Below are positions 16,289 to 25,454 of a DNA stretch of 46,323 bases, one piece after another. The stretch spans positions 1 through 46,323 of the forward strand of contig CAJTMX010000031.1 of assembly GCA_910577235.1 (NCBI GenBank). The letters are read 5' to 3'. Both the position numbers and the translations under genes were made by a program. The notes under the pieces were generated by a model. The model ran no database searches, was not told the origin of the DNA, and was given only the letters and a program-made list of their open reading frames with translations. Every line of letters begins with the position of its first letter. Position 1 is the stretch's first letter. This DNA is from an uncultured Acetatifactor sp. Its GTDB lineage: Bacteria; Bacillota; Clostridia; Lachnospirales; Lachnospiraceae.

Positions 16289-19099
16289 TTACTCTTCCAG
16301 CAACTGTTCAAATTCCTCCGCGCTCATCAGGATCTTGCGGGGTTTGGTTCCCTCTTCCTCCCCCACGACTCCGTAATCGTGAAGCTGCTCCATGATCCGG
16401 GCGGCGCGGTTAAACCCGATCTTAAAAGCCCGCTGCAGCATACCGATGGATGCCTTGTCCTTGTCAATGATAAAGCGCCCTGCCTCCTCAAAATACTCGT
16501 CCCGCTCGTCACCGCCGCCCATGGCCGGGCCCTGGGAACCCATACTTTTCAGCTTTTCTTCCACATCAGGCGAATAGGTGTTGCCCAAAGCTTGATTTTT
16601 CAAAAAATCCACCACGTCCGACACTTCCTTGTCCGACACGAAAGCCCCCTGTATTCTGGCGGGCTTGGAATATCCCTGGGGATAAAAGAGCATATCGCCC
16701 TTGCCCAGCAGTTTCTCTGCGCCGTTCATATCCAGAATAGTGCGGGAATCCACGCCGCTGGACACGGAGAAGGCCACTCTGCTGGGCATATTGGCCTTGA
16801 TCAGCCCGGTGATGACGTCCACGCTGGGCCTCTGGGTAGCTATGATCAGATGAATGCCCGCCGCTCTGGCCAGCTGTGCCAGACGGCAGATGGACTCCTC
16901 CACCTCGCCGGGAGACACCATCATCAGATCCGCCAGCTCGTCCACGATGATCACGATCTGGGGCATCTTGGCAGGCGCCTGGTCATCGCCTCCCTCCCGC
17001 ATGGACTCCACCTTTTTATTGTATCCTTTCAGATCGCGGACATTGTAATCCGCGAATTTTTTATAGCGGTCCGTCATCTCCGCCACGCCCCACTGCAAAG
17101 CGGCGGAGGCCTTTTTGGGGTCTGTCACCACCGGGATCAGCAGGTGGGGAATGCCATTGTACACGCTCAGCTCCACCACCTTGGGATCGACCATGATCAG
17201 TTTCACGTCATCCGGGTGAGCCTTATAGAGTATGCTCATGATCAATGTGTTGATACACACGGATTTACCGGAGCCGGTGGCTCCCGCAATGAGCATATGG
17301 GGCATCTTGGCAATATCCGACACCACCGTCTGGCCGCCGATATCCTTACCCACAGCAAAAGCCAGATTGGAGGAAAACTCCTTGAACTCTTTACTCTCTA
17401 ACAGGTCCCGCAGCGCCACCGCCATATTCTCTTTGTTGGGGACCTCGATTCCGATGGCCGCCTTACCCGGGATCGGCGCCTCGATACGGATATCCGTGGC
17501 GGCCAGATTCAGCTTGATATCGTCCGTCAGTCCCACGATCTTGCTGACCTTGACCCCCTGCTCCGGCTGTAGTTCGTATCGGGTCACGCTGGGTCCCTGA
17601 CTGATATCGGTGATGGTGACCCGCACGCCAAAGTTCTCCAGCGTCTGCTGCAAGCGCATGGCCGTCTCTTTCAGTTCCTTAGTGGAATCGGGATTTCCCC
17701 CTTTTCCCTTTTGCAGCAGGGACAGGGAAGGAAACCTGTATATCTTCGGCGCCGTATTCTGTACCTGCCGCGCCGCTGTGTCCCGCTCCTCCTCAGCCTC
17801 TTGCAGGCGGGCCACGGGCCTGTTCTTCTGCCTGGGCGGCTCCGGAATATCCTCTCTATGTATCCTGATATCCTGTGCGTCCTCAGGTTCCTCCTCCTTC
17901 ACCGGGCCGGCAGATTCACGGTAATCCTCCCGCAGAGGGTTTGCGTTTGTCACAGGTTCGGGATCAAGAGTCGAGTAGTACTGCTCCGGTTCCTCTTCCT
18001 CCGCAGCCTCGTCTATGGTCAGCTGGTGCATACTGCGAATGCGGATATTGTCAAAATCAAATACGCTGCCCCCGGGCTTTTGTCCCGTCTCATCCGGCTG
18101 CACCGGACTATCTTCCGTCTCCGTCGAAACATACTCCTGACCGTCCTCATTCCACATGATCTCATGGATATCGTCGCGCCTGCGCTCCTCGTTCTCCCGC
18201 AGGATTGCCGTATCCAGGATCACGCCGGATACCTTTCTGTCCATTCGCAGGATCTTTTCCGTCTCCTTCTCCTGACGGCGCAGCTGCCTGTTATTTTCCT
18301 TCTCCAGCGCCCTTTGCCTCCGCTCCTCATCGCGTCTGAGCCTGGCATCCTCCTGCTCCTGGCGGCGCAGCCTGTCCTCCTCACGGCGCTGCTGCCTGCG
18401 GCTTAGATACTCCTCCTCCTCTTCCTCACGCCGCTGTTTCATATATTCTCTTCTGCGCTCGCTGTCTTCCCTGGTGCGCTCCAGCATCCTGGACCCTCTG
18501 TTTTTGACGCCGCTGATCAGGGAGCGCTCTGTCATCAGGATAAAGCTGATGACAGAGCAGAGCAGCACCACCAGCACGGTGCCTATGGTCTCTAGATAGT
18601 GATGCAGCAGATAGGCCAGGCTGCCGCCGATGACGCCGCCGCCCACCCGGCCGGTATGCGCCGTCTCATAGATCTGTTTCAGATCATATTTTTCCATACT
18701 CAGAATATTTGTGGAGAAAAGCTCACAGACCACGCCGATCATCAAAAACAGCACGACCCCCGAGATCAGCTTACGCAGCGCGTTGGGATTGCCGGAATTG
18801 GCGTACCAAAAGGATACCGCCACAAATAAGAGTACCGGCACCCCGTAGGCCGTCACTCCGAACAGACCAAATAAAAATCCGCTGATCCCATTGCCCACCG
18901 GACCTATAATGCCAAAATTGCACAAAAACAAAATCACCATGGCGATGAAAAAAACAATAAGTCCTATCTCATGCAGCAATTCGCTTTCTTTTTCATAATC
19001 ATATGTAGCGGTATTCCCTTTTTTACGGCTGCCGGACGTCTTTTTCCCGCCGCGCCCGCCCGCCGATGAGGCTGCCCTCCTGCCTGATGAATTTGCCAT
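16289..19099 (-). CDS. ftsK: DNA translocase FtsK/SpoIIIE
   Basis: Septum-located hexameric DNA pump that clears chromosomes during division or sporulation. The 936-residue form starts with a basic Gly/Ser-rich tail, then four membrane segments (about 45-165). A long Arg/Glu-rich predicted coiled-coil linker (about 200-285) and an acidic linker follow, then the motor: Walker A GATGSGKSVC (near 605), Walker B IVIIVDELADLMM, and a C-terminal winged-helix gamma domain (about 865-936) that reads KOPS/SRS sites. AAGGAG lies 9 nt before the chosen ATG. It follows tepA, as spoIIIE neighbours a tepA homologue in Bacillus. It has its own promoter at the tepA stop. Confidence 0.95.
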   Translation of the reverse strand: MANSSGRRAASSAGGRGGKKTSGSRKKGNTATYDYEKESELLHEIGLIVFFIAMVILFLCNFGIIGPVGNGISGFLFGLFGVTAYGVPVLLFVAVSFWYANSGNPNALRKLISGVVLFLMIGVVCELFSTNILSMEKYDLKQIYETAHTGRVGGGVIGGSLAYLLHHYLETIGTVLVVLLCSVISFILMTERSLISGVKNRGSRMLERTREDSERRREYMKQRREEEEEEYLSRRQQRREEDRLRRQEQEDARLRRDEERRQRALEKENNRQLRRQEKETEKILRMDRKVSGVILDTAILRENEERRRDDIHEIMWNEDGQEYVSTETEDSPVQPDETGQKPGGSVFDFDNIRIRSMHQLTIDEAAEEEEPEQYYSTLDPEPVTNANPLREDYRESAGPVKEEEPEDAQDIRIHREDIPEPPRQKNRPVARLQEAEEERDTAARQVQNTAPKIYRFPSLSLLQKGKGGNPDSTKELKETAMRLQQTLENFGVRVTITDISQGPSVTRYELQPEQGVKVSKIVGLTDDIKLNLAATDIRIEAPIPGKAAIGIEVPNKENMAVALRDLLESKEFKEFSSNLAFAVGKDIGGQTVVSDIAKMPHMLIAGATGSGKSVCINTLIMSILYKAHPDDVKLIMVDPKVVELSVYNGIPHLLIPVVTDPKKASAALQWGVAEMTDRYKKFADYNVRDLKGYNKKVESMREGGDDQAPAKMPQIVIIVDELADLMMVSPGEVEESICRLAQLARAAGIHLIIATQRPSVDVITGLIKANMPSRVAFSVSSGVDSRTILDMNGAEKLLGKGDMLFYPQGYSKPARIQGAFVSDKEVSDVVDFLKNQALGNTYSPDVEEKLKSMGSQGPAMGGGDERDEYFEEAGRFIIDKDKASIGMLQRAFKIGFNRAARIMEQLHDYGVVGEEEGTKPRKILMSAEEFEQLLEE

Positions 19100-19126
19100 C
19101 TCATCATACTCCTTTTTCTGTCGGGG

Positions 19127-19156
19127 GTTTGGAGCCTCGGATTCCCGGCTCCAAAC
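19127..19156 (-). other. 10-bp hairpin in the ftsK leader
   Basis: A perfect stem GTTTGGAGCC/GGCTCCAAAC (19127-19136 and 19147-19156) with a 10-nt loop lies between the ftsK promoter and its ribosome site. No T-run follows, so it is more likely a leader structure than a terminator for tepA. Confidence 0.65.
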
Positions 19157-19163
19157 AATCAAT

Positions 19164-19192
19164 ATTATAGCATTTTCTCCCCCGCTTGTCAT
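19164..19192 (-). promoter_or_regulatory. Promoter of ftsK
   Basis: On the minus strand ATGACA (19187-19192), a 17-nt spacer and TATAAT (19164-19169): five of six and six of six consensus bases. It sits right at the tepA stop codon and would start an RNA carrying the hairpin at 19127-19156. Confidence 0.7.
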
Positions 19193-19195
19193 CCT

Positions 19196-19897
19196 TTAAT
19201 TTGTTTCTTCGGTCTTTTCCCGCATCATCTCATGAAGTTTTGCAACGGCTTTGTCTATACCGCCCACCTCGTTGATGATACCCATTTTAACCGCCTCGTC
19301 TCCCACCAATATGGTTCCCACGTCCTTGGTCAGCATCCCCGTTTCCATCATCAGCTCCTCCAAGCGTTTTTTGCCTATACCGCAATGGCTGCATACAAAG
19401 CCGGTGATGCGGTCCTGGATCTGCTTGAAATAGTCGAAGGTCTGAGGCACACCGATCACAGTGCCGTTCATCCGCACCGGATGGATCACCATGGTTCCTG
19501 TGGGCACGATAAACGAATATCTGGTGCTGACGGCAATGGGAACGCCAATGGAGTGGCTGCCTCCCAGCACCAAGGACACGGTGGGCTTGCTGAGAGAGGC
19601 CAGCATCTCCGCTATGGCCAGTCCCGCCTCCACGTCTCCGCCCATGGTGTTTAAGATCACCAGCACGCCGTCTATCTCCCGGCTGTCTTCTATAGCGGCC
19701 AGCTGCGGCAGGATATGTTCATATTTGGTGGTTTTGGAGTTGCCGGAAAGATTGTCGTGTCCCTCGATCTCGCCGATTATGGACAACAGATGTATATTTT
19801 TGTGTTCCTCATTCTGATTCAGAGTAAGCTGCCCTATCTTCTCAATGCGCTCGTCACGATGTTCTTCTTCCTCTATACGTTTGTTTTCGTTGTTCAT
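19196..19897 (-). CDS. tepA: ClpP-like serine protease TepA
   Basis: Cytosolic ClpP/crotonase-fold peptidase of the translocation-enhancing protein family. The 233-residue protein has the oxyanion strand GVLVILNTMGGDVEAGLAIAE (about 77-97), the nucleophile region GGSHSIG (Ser116 likely) and the catalytic His139 in GTMVIHPVR. The N-terminal 35 residues are highly charged. GGGGGATC precedes the ATG. The gene is adjacent to ftsK, as in Bacillus where the pair is conserved. Its physiological substrate is not established. Confidence 0.9.
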   Translation of the reverse strand: MNNENKRIEEEEHRDERIEKIGQLTLNQNEEHKNIHLLSIIGEIEGHDNLSGNSKTTKYEHILPQLAAIEDSREIDGVLVILNTMGGDVEAGLAIAEMLASLSKPTVSLVLGGSHSIGVPIAVSTRYSFIVPTGTMVIHPVRMNGTVIGVPQTFDYFKQIQDRITGFVCSHCGIGKKRLEELMMETGMLTKDVGTILVGDEAVKMGIINEVGGIDKAVAKLHEMMREKTEETN

Positions 19898-19941
19898 AAT
19901 GATCCCCCAATCTCTGGCTAACCGATCTTAATGCGTCAATT

Positions 19942-19971
19942 AAGAAAAGAACCTGTAACGGTTCTTCTCTT
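19942..19971 (-). terminator. Terminator-like hairpin after the GT-C-type gene
   Basis: On the minus strand a 12-bp stem AAGAGAAGAACC/GGTTCTTTTCTT with one G-U pair and a 6-nt loop; the T-rich stretch is in the distal arm, followed by AATT. It is 64 nt beyond the stop at 20035 and upstream of tepA. Confidence 0.5.
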
Positions 19972-20034
19972 AGCGTAACCAGATATACGGTTTTCATTCT
20001 CTCGATAATAAAAGTATCCGGCAAACTGCACACG

Positions 20035-21717
20035 CTAAAAATCAAAATTATCCCCGGGGTCTACTTCTACGTCATAATGCATCAGCGACGCGTCCGGCTG
20101 TATGGGATAATCCATAACTTTCTTCACATGCTTTTTAGGCAGAGGCAGCGGATTCTCTATAAGCTGCACCTGCTTTTGAGGTTCTTCCTGCTTTCTCTCG
20201 GCCATATCGTCCTTAACCTCCGCGATACCCTGATCTGTCGCCGGTTCCTGTGACGGAGATTCCCATACCGGCACGTCCGTCTCTGTCTGTTGTCTCCGCC
20301 TTCTTAAGGTTCTGCGGCGAACGGTCTGTCGGGGGGTGGGAGCCTTCTCCGCCGCCTCCCCGGTAGCCGCCGTATCGGCCTCATTGGAAACCGCAGGCTC
20401 CGGAGGCCAGATCCCTATGGACGGCTGAACGACTCTGGGCTCCTCGTCCAGATCCTCTACCACCGTCTCGGGCACGGAAACGGTCTCCTCCGCCAAGCCT
20501 CCGCTCTGGACAAACAGTTCGCTGAGGGACACACCGGCCAGCCCAGCCATGGCAAAATACATCTGATAACTGCCGTTCATGTTGGGAGTCACGATCCCCA
20601 ATATCCTCATCAGCGTGATCGACATCAACGTCATAACCCAGGGTGAAAACATCTCCTCGTTTTTCCGGCGCATAAAAGTAAATATTCCCAGCGCTATCAG
20701 CACCAGCATGGGAATTGTCTCATAGTCCGCCTCCCGGAAAAAGAAAGTATAATCCGCTCCTTTCAGGCAGTATGTATCGCCCCAGGCTCCCAGCACCCGT
20801 CCAAAATCAGAACCGCTCATAACGCTGTCCAGCTGCACCAGCAGGCAAAAAGCACCCGCCATGGCAAGCATGGACAAAAACATCTGCGCCACCCACAGCA
20901 CCGTGCCTTTTTCCTCCCGTTTCAGCGTGGGCAGACCCAGAAGAGGGATTGCCAGAGTGAAACCCACGATATCCGTATATCCGGCAAAAGCCACCAATAT
21001 GCCGCATACCGCCGCCAATATCCAGGTAAATGCCTTGCCGCCGCAGCGGGTAGTCCTGTAAAGATACTGCGCAACGATCAGAAGGATCAGCGCATACATA
21101 CAGAAATACAGCATTTTGGGGGAATATGTTATCCCGTCCCTGACAGAGCCGGGAGCCACCGTCAGAAACACCAGAGATACCAAAGCCGGGCCCTTGCCGG
21201 AGAGGCGTCTCACAGCAAAGTAGGCAATCCCGATGCCCAGCATCTGCAACACGATCTGTAGCACGATCCCCGCCATCCATTTATTTCCCACCAGGCGAAA
21301 AAGTCCGTTCAGCAGACAGAGATAGTAATAGATGCTTCCCTGCACCAGCTGGGCCTGCATTCCGCTCTCCGTAACCTTGGCAACCTCGTAGTAGGCCGCT
21401 TCCTCCCCCGCGCCGCCTATCATCAGGATTCGCAGCAGGATTCCTGTCACCATCAGCACAGCCACCAGAATTCCCTCAACCAGAGCGGCTTTTGCAGAAG
21501 CCATCTTCTTAATCTTCACGTTGTCTATGATCTTTTTCGCAAGAAAATAGACCAGAGCCAGCGATCCGAAAGCCAGCGCCAGAAGGATCAATGCCATATA
21601 GGGAATACCGTTGCCCTGACCGCCCACCGCCATGCCCAAAAAGGACAGCACAATGCCCACCACCATCAGATACAGCGCCCATATTCCATAGCTTACCGCA
21701 TTCTTTTTAAAAATCAT
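20035..21717 (-). CDS. Multipass GT-C-like membrane protein with a long cytosolic tail
   Basis: A 560-residue protein with about ten to twelve membrane segments over residues 10-400, resembling the GT-C (ArnT/PMT-like) glycosyltransferase architecture, in which a polyprenyl-phosphate sugar is used on the outer face. An acidic GGAGEEAAYYEVAKV stretch (about 100-114) lies where the first outer loop with catalytic acids is expected. Residues 410-560 are a hydrophilic, Pro/Glu/Arg-rich tail with no known domain. It begins 41 nt after a GT2 gene of the polyprenyl-phosphate type, which supports a donor-synthase/transferase pair. The acceptor is unknown. Confidence 0.65.
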   Translation of the reverse strand: MIFKKNAVSYGIWALYLMVVGIVLSFLGMAVGGQGNGIPYMALILLALAFGSLALVYFLAKKIIDNVKIKKMASAKAALVEGILVAVLMVTGILLRILMIGGAGEEAAYYEVAKVTESGMQAQLVQGSIYYYLCLLNGLFRLVGNKWMAGIVLQIVLQMLGIGIAYFAVRRLSGKGPALVSLVFLTVAPGSVRDGITYSPKMLYFCMYALILLIVAQYLYRTTRCGGKAFTWILAAVCGILVAFAGYTDIVGFTLAIPLLGLPTLKREEKGTVLWVAQMFLSMLAMAGAFCLLVQLDSVMSGSDFGRVLGAWGDTYCLKGADYTFFFREADYETIPMLVLIALGIFTFMRRKNEEMFSPWVMTLMSITLMRILGIVTPNMNGSYQMYFAMAGLAGVSLSELFVQSGGLAEETVSVPETVVEDLDEEPRVVQPSIGIWPPEPAVSNEADTAATGEAAEKAPTPRQTVRRRTLRRRRQQTETDVPVWESPSQEPATDQGIAEVKDDMAERKQEEPQKQVQLIENPLPLPKKHVKKVMDYPIQPDASLMHYDVEVDPGDNFDF

Positions 21718-21758
21718 CCTACGTTTCCTCTGTTTGCTCCCGTTCTCCCGGTCACTCC

Positions 21759-22703
21759 TTACTCCAGTATCTTTTCGATATTGTACCGGGGGCGCTGTTT
21801 CACTTCCATATAGATCTTACCGATATACTGCCCCACCATGCCCACAGCCATCAACTGCAGCCCTCCTAAGAACCAGATGGAAAGGATCAGTGAAGTCCAT
21901 CCCGGCACTACGCTGCCGGTAAAATAAGACACAAGCGCGTACACCGCGGCAAGCGCGGAGCAGATAATAATGAACATACCCAGTCCCGTGATCATGCTGA
22001 TCGGTTTCACGCTGAAAGAGGAGATGCCGTTAAATGCCAGTGCCAGCATTTTTTTTAGCGGATATTTGGATTCTCCTGCCACCCTTTCCTTCCTGTCATA
22101 ATATACGCTGTCCGTCTGATAGCCGATCAGCGGCATCATGCCCCGCAGGAAAAGATTGGTCTCCTTATACTCTGAAAACTGCTCCACGGCACGTTTCGAC
22201 ATCAGCCGGAAGTCCGCGTGATTGTAGACGGTCTTCACTCCCATCAAAGCCATCAGCTTATAGAAACCCTGGGCGGTGGTACGCTTAAAAAATGTATCCG
22301 TCTTTCTCTCCCTGCGAACGCCATAGACAATGTCATTACCCGCGTGAAACTTATCTATCATCTCTTCTATCACATTTACATCGTCCTGTAGATCCGCGTC
22401 TATGGAAACCGTCACATCGCTGCGCTCCATAGCTGTTAGCAGCCCTGCCGTCAATGCGAACTGATGTCCCACATTGCCGGCCAGTTTCACACCGCGCACC
22501 TGATGGGGATAGAGATCATGCTCCTGTCGGATCAACTCCCAGGTCCTGTCTTTGCTGCCGTCATTGACGAACAGGATAAAGCTGTCCTGAGCGATCTTGT
22601 TCTTGGCTGCCAGATCATCCAGTACCTTACGCAGAGCCTCGGAAGCAATCTTCAGCACTTCCTCCTCATTATAGCAAGGAACCACGATTGCCAGTCTGTC
22701 CAT
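21759..22703 (-). CDS. GT2 polyprenyl-phosphate glycosyltransferase (GtrB/DPM1-like)
   Basis: A 314-residue family 2 glycosyltransferase that would transfer a sugar from a nucleotide donor to undecaprenyl phosphate on the inner membrane face. Seen: VVPCYNEEEVL at the N-terminus, FVNDGSKDRTW (about 45-55), the metal-binding DADLQDD (about 97-103), and two C-terminal membrane segments (about 230-255 and 265-290) as in GtrB. The ATG at 22703 has AGGAGG 7 nt upstream; a GTG one codon earlier is less likely. It pairs with the GT-C-like gene immediately downstream. Confidence 0.9.
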   Translation of the reverse strand: MDRLAIVVPCYNEEEVLKIASEALRKVLDDLAAKNKIAQDSFILFVNDGSKDRTWELIRQEHDLYPHQVRGVKLAGNVGHQFALTAGLLTAMERSDVTVSIDADLQDDVNVIEEMIDKFHAGNDIVYGVRRERKTDTFFKRTTAQGFYKLMALMGVKTVYNHADFRLMSKRAVEQFSEYKETNLFLRGMMPLIGYQTDSVYYDRKERVAGESKYPLKKMLALAFNGISSFSVKPISMITGLGMFIIICSALAAVYALVSYFTGSVVPGWTSLILSIWFLGGLQLMAVGMVGQYIGKIYMEVKQRPRYNIEKILE

Positions 22704-22782
22704 CACTCATCCTCCTAATCGAAACTCTTTAGATTTTCCGTACGTCCGCATATTCTCCGGGCGTCACTAGGGCTTTGCTGTT

Positions 22783-23511
22783 TTATTCGTCCCAGTTATG
22801 GTATACATTCTGCACGTCATCGTCATCATCCAGAATATCCAGTATCCTTGTGAGATTTTTGATGGCCGTCTCGTCCGTCAATGTCACATAATTCTGCGGC
22901 AGCATGGTGACCTCCGCGCTGACCATGGGAACGCCGGCCTCCTCCAGCCCGGCCCGCACCGTCTCCAGGGCATCGGGATCAGTGAGTACCTCAAAGCTGT
23001 CCTCCTCCTCCGAGATGTCGTCGGCTCCCGCGTCCAGAGCTACCATCATCAGATCGTCAAACTCCATATCGCACTCTTCCCTGTCAATGATGATCTGGCC
23101 TTTTTTATCAAACATAAAGGAAACGCAGCCGGGGGTCCCGATATTGCCCTGTCCCTTTGTAAAAGCGCTCCTCACATTGGCGGCGGTACGGTTCTTGTTG
23201 TCCGTCAGGGTATCCACTATGATCGCCGTGCCGCCCGGCCCGTATCCCTCATAAGTGATATATTCATAGTTCACATTGCCCACGTCGCCGGCGGCTTTTT
23301 TGATCCCCCGCTCTATGGTATCGTTGGGCATATTGTTGGATTTGGCCTTGGCAATGACCGTGGCCAGCTTGAAATTATTGTTGGGGTCCGGACCGCCCTC
23401 CTTTACCGCCACGGCGATCTCACGTCCGATTATGGTAAATATCTTACCCTTTGCGGCATCGTTTTTCTCTTTCTTATGCTTAATATTCGCGAATTTAGAA
23501 TGTCCTGACAT
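22783..23511 (-). CDS. yebC: YebC/PmpR (TACO1) family protein
   Basis: A 242-residue cytosolic protein with the canonical start MSGHSKFANIKHKKEKND and the three-domain YebC fold. Family members act as transcription regulators in some bacteria and, more recently, as factors that relieve ribosome stalling at proline stretches. The acidic patch ISEEEDSFEV (about 165-174) is present. A strong AGGAGAAGGAG precedes the ATG. It follows the CNNM/CBS gene by 31 nt and is probably cotranscribed from the promoter at 24981-25009. Confidence 0.95.
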   Translation of the reverse strand: MSGHSKFANIKHKKEKNDAAKGKIFTIIGREIAVAVKEGGPDPNNNFKLATVIAKAKSNNMPNDTIERGIKKAAGDVGNVNYEYITYEGYGPGGTAIIVDTLTDNKNRTAANVRSAFTKGQGNIGTPGCVSFMFDKKGQIIIDREECDMEFDDLMMVALDAGADDISEEEDSFEVLTDPDALETVRAGLEEAGVPMVSAEVTMLPQNYVTLTDETAIKNLTRILDILDDDDDVQNVYHNWDE

Positions 23512-23542
23512 GTTTTTCTCCTTCTCCTTTATTATCCTGTTG

Positions 23543-24937
23543 TCACTGCGCCTCTTCTTCAGACGCGTCTTCTTCCTGCTCCTCCGCAGACTCCTGGGGC
23601 AGCTTAGTCACCAGCACACTGTGTATCATCTTATTTTCCACGGACAGAACCTTGAAATGGTAACCGTCCACGGATATCTCAAACTCTTCGTTCTCATCGG
23701 GAATCTTGTCCATTCTGGATATCAGAAAGCCGTTTAGCGTCTCAAAATCCGTTTCGTCAAAGGAGATGTCAAACCGCTCTTCCAGATCCTCCAGGGGAGT
23801 CTTTCCCTCAATGACATATTCGTCGTTTCCTGTCTCCTCGATGAAATCTTCCTCCTCGTCATACTCATCCAGGATGTTGCCCACGATCTCCTCCAGTATA
23901 TCCTCCATGGTCACCAGTCCGGCAGTCTGACCGTACTCGTCCACCACGATCACCATTTGCAGTTTGCGGGACTGCATCTGCTTAAACAGCTCGTCGATGT
24001 TTCTGGTCTGGGGAATATATACCGGCTCCCGCAGCAGATCGCCCAACTGCCCTATGCTGCACTGCAGCTTATCCTCCGTATGGTGATATCGCAGAGCGTC
24101 CTTCAGGTAGAGAATACCTACGATATGATCCACGTTCTCGTGGTACACCGGGTAGCGGCTGTTCTTGCTCTCCGCCAAAAAATCCAGAGCGTCTTTGAGC
24201 AGCATGGAACCGTCCAGCGCCACGATGTTGTTCCGGTGGGTCATGATATCGTGAGCTTCCTTATCCCCAAACTCAAAGATATTGGAGATCATCTCCGCCT
24301 CGCTGGCTTGAATAATGCCCTGTTCATGACCCTCGTTGACCATGTTGATGATCTCCTCCTCGGTCACATCCGCCTCATCTCCCACGTTTTTAGCGCCGAA
24401 AAGCCTGAGTATCAGATTGGCGGACAAGGTTACCAGCCCCGTAAAAGGAATCAGAAGTTTCATCATCACATACACGATATTGATGCTGGCGTAAGCCCAC
24501 CGCTGCGGCAGGCGTCTGGCTATCTTCTTGGGCAGCAGCACTCCGAAAGTCAGCAGTATGTACAGCAAAAATATCATCGTGACTACCGCGGAGAGCACGG
24601 TGATCACCACCTGCGGGACCGACACGATCCCTGCCAGGCTGCGTTTCGCAAAACCCTCCAGGAAATTTTTCACCACGCTCAGCCAGATTCCCAGGTACAC
24701 GCCGCCCATGACCACATTGTTCAATGTAATGACCAACTGCATGGAATTTACATATCTGGTGGGGTCCTCCAGGATCTTCAGCAACCGCTGGGAACGGCGG
24801 TCCTTTTCCTCCCTGGCCTTTTTCTCCACATCCTTGGGATTCAACTGTTCTACAGCCGCTCCGAATCCGTGGAAAAACATATCGATCAATACGAGAATCA
24901 CAAAAATTATACTGGCAGTGGGCCCACTGTCGTCCAT
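23543..24937 (-). CDS. CNNM/CBS-domain transporter-associated protein (HlyC/CorC family)
   Basis: A 464-residue membrane protein of the CorB/CorC/YhdP type, linked to Mg2+ or other cation efflux. Residues 1-190 form the CNNM (DUF21) membrane domain with three to four segments. TEEEIINMVNEGHEQGII (about 192-209) marks the acidic helical bundle; a tandem CBS pair follows (about 220-345), which in homologues binds adenine nucleotides. Residues 375-445 are the C-terminal CorC_HlyC domain, and the end is very acidic. A consensus promoter lies directly upstream. The N-terminus is a little unusual in starting with a short polar segment. Confidence 0.92.
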   Translation of the reverse strand: MDDSGPTASIIFVILVLIDMFFHGFGAAVEQLNPKDVEKKAREEKDRRSQRLLKILEDPTRYVNSMQLVITLNNVVMGGVYLGIWLSVVKNFLEGFAKRSLAGIVSVPQVVITVLSAVVTMIFLLYILLTFGVLLPKKIARRLPQRWAYASINIVYVMMKLLIPFTGLVTLSANLILRLFGAKNVGDEADVTEEEIINMVNEGHEQGIIQASEAEMISNIFEFGDKEAHDIMTHRNNIVALDGSMLLKDALDFLAESKNSRYPVYHENVDHIVGILYLKDALRYHHTEDKLQCSIGQLGDLLREPVYIPQTRNIDELFKQMQSRKLQMVIVVDEYGQTAGLVTMEDILEEIVGNILDEYDEEEDFIEETGNDEYVIEGKTPLEDLEERFDISFDETDFETLNGFLISRMDKIPDENEEFEISVDGYHFKVLSVENKMIHSVLVTKLPQESAEEQEEDASEEEAQ

Positions 24938-24980
24938 TTGTCTATCACTCCTTTGTTCTGTATAATATCAGATGCTGTTA

Positions 24981-25009
24981 ATCATACCATCATTAGCTCT
25001 ATTCGTCAA
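24981..25009 (-). promoter_or_regulatory. Promoter of the CNNM-yebC-glycosyltransferase run
   Basis: On the minus strand TTGACG (25004-25009), a 17-nt spacer and TATGAT (24981-24986), 44 nt before the CNNM start. It lies in the 85-nt gap after mazF and would separate the two operons. Confidence 0.7.
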
Positions 25010-25022
25010 GGAACAGTCTATT

Positions 25023-25364
25023 TTATGTATCCAGTTCCAGACTGATCATGAGCGCCCTGTTTACCTTCCGCATGATCTCCCCCTCCAGATGGCACACTTT
25101 GGTCTTAAGTCTCTTTTTGTCAATGGTGCGCAGCTGTTCCAGCAGGATCACCGAATCTTTGTCCATATCATATTCCCGCGCGCTCAATTCGATATGTGTG
25201 GGAAGTTTTGCCTTGTTCATCTTGGAGGTGATGGCGGCGCAGATCACCGTGGGGCTGTGCCGGTTGCCCACATCGTTCTGTATGATCAGTACGGGTCTGA
25301 TCCCTCCCTGTTCCGAGCCTATCACCGGCCGCAGATCCGCGTAAAAAATATCTCCTCTTTTCAT
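25023..25364 (-). CDS. mazF: MazF/NdoA-type endoribonuclease
   Basis: A 113-residue PemK/MazF toxin homologue that would cleave mRNA at short single-stranded sites. RGDIFYADLRPVIGSEQGG, RPVLIIQND and AAITSK (catalytic Arg and Thr region) match the Bacillus NdoA pattern closely. In Bacillus the antitoxin ndoAI lies between alr and ndoA. Here only 90 nt separate alr from this gene and hold no antitoxin frame. AGAGG lies 9 nt before the ATG. It is probably the last gene of the rex-alr run. Whether it is toxic or neutralised by an unlinked antitoxin is unknown. Confidence 0.93.
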   Translation of the reverse strand: MKRGDIFYADLRPVIGSEQGGIRPVLIIQNDVGNRHSPTVICAAITSKMNKAKLPTHIELSAREYDMDKDSVILLEQLRTIDKKRLKTKVCHLEGEIMRKVNRALMISLELDT

Positions 25365-25454
25365 TTCCTGATACCTCTCGAATTATTCATTTACTCTGAG
25401 TATTTCCATTTCTTCTCAAGGTATTCAAATGGGGAGAGAAGTTCTGCCGCCTAT

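Noticed and set aside
19854..20045. Small minus-strand frame upstream of tepA (63 codons)
   Set aside because: It overlaps the tepA start by 44 nt, contains the terminator-like hairpin, and lacks a good ribosome site or recognisable family.
23957..25045. Long plus-strand open frame (362 codons) opposite the CNNM/CBS gene
   Set aside because: It is antisense to a gene with clear family motifs and its translation is rich in His and Gln without domains, typical of a codon shadow. The same holds for long plus-strand frames at 10253-11218, 16283-17401, 25776-26870 and 29962-30801.
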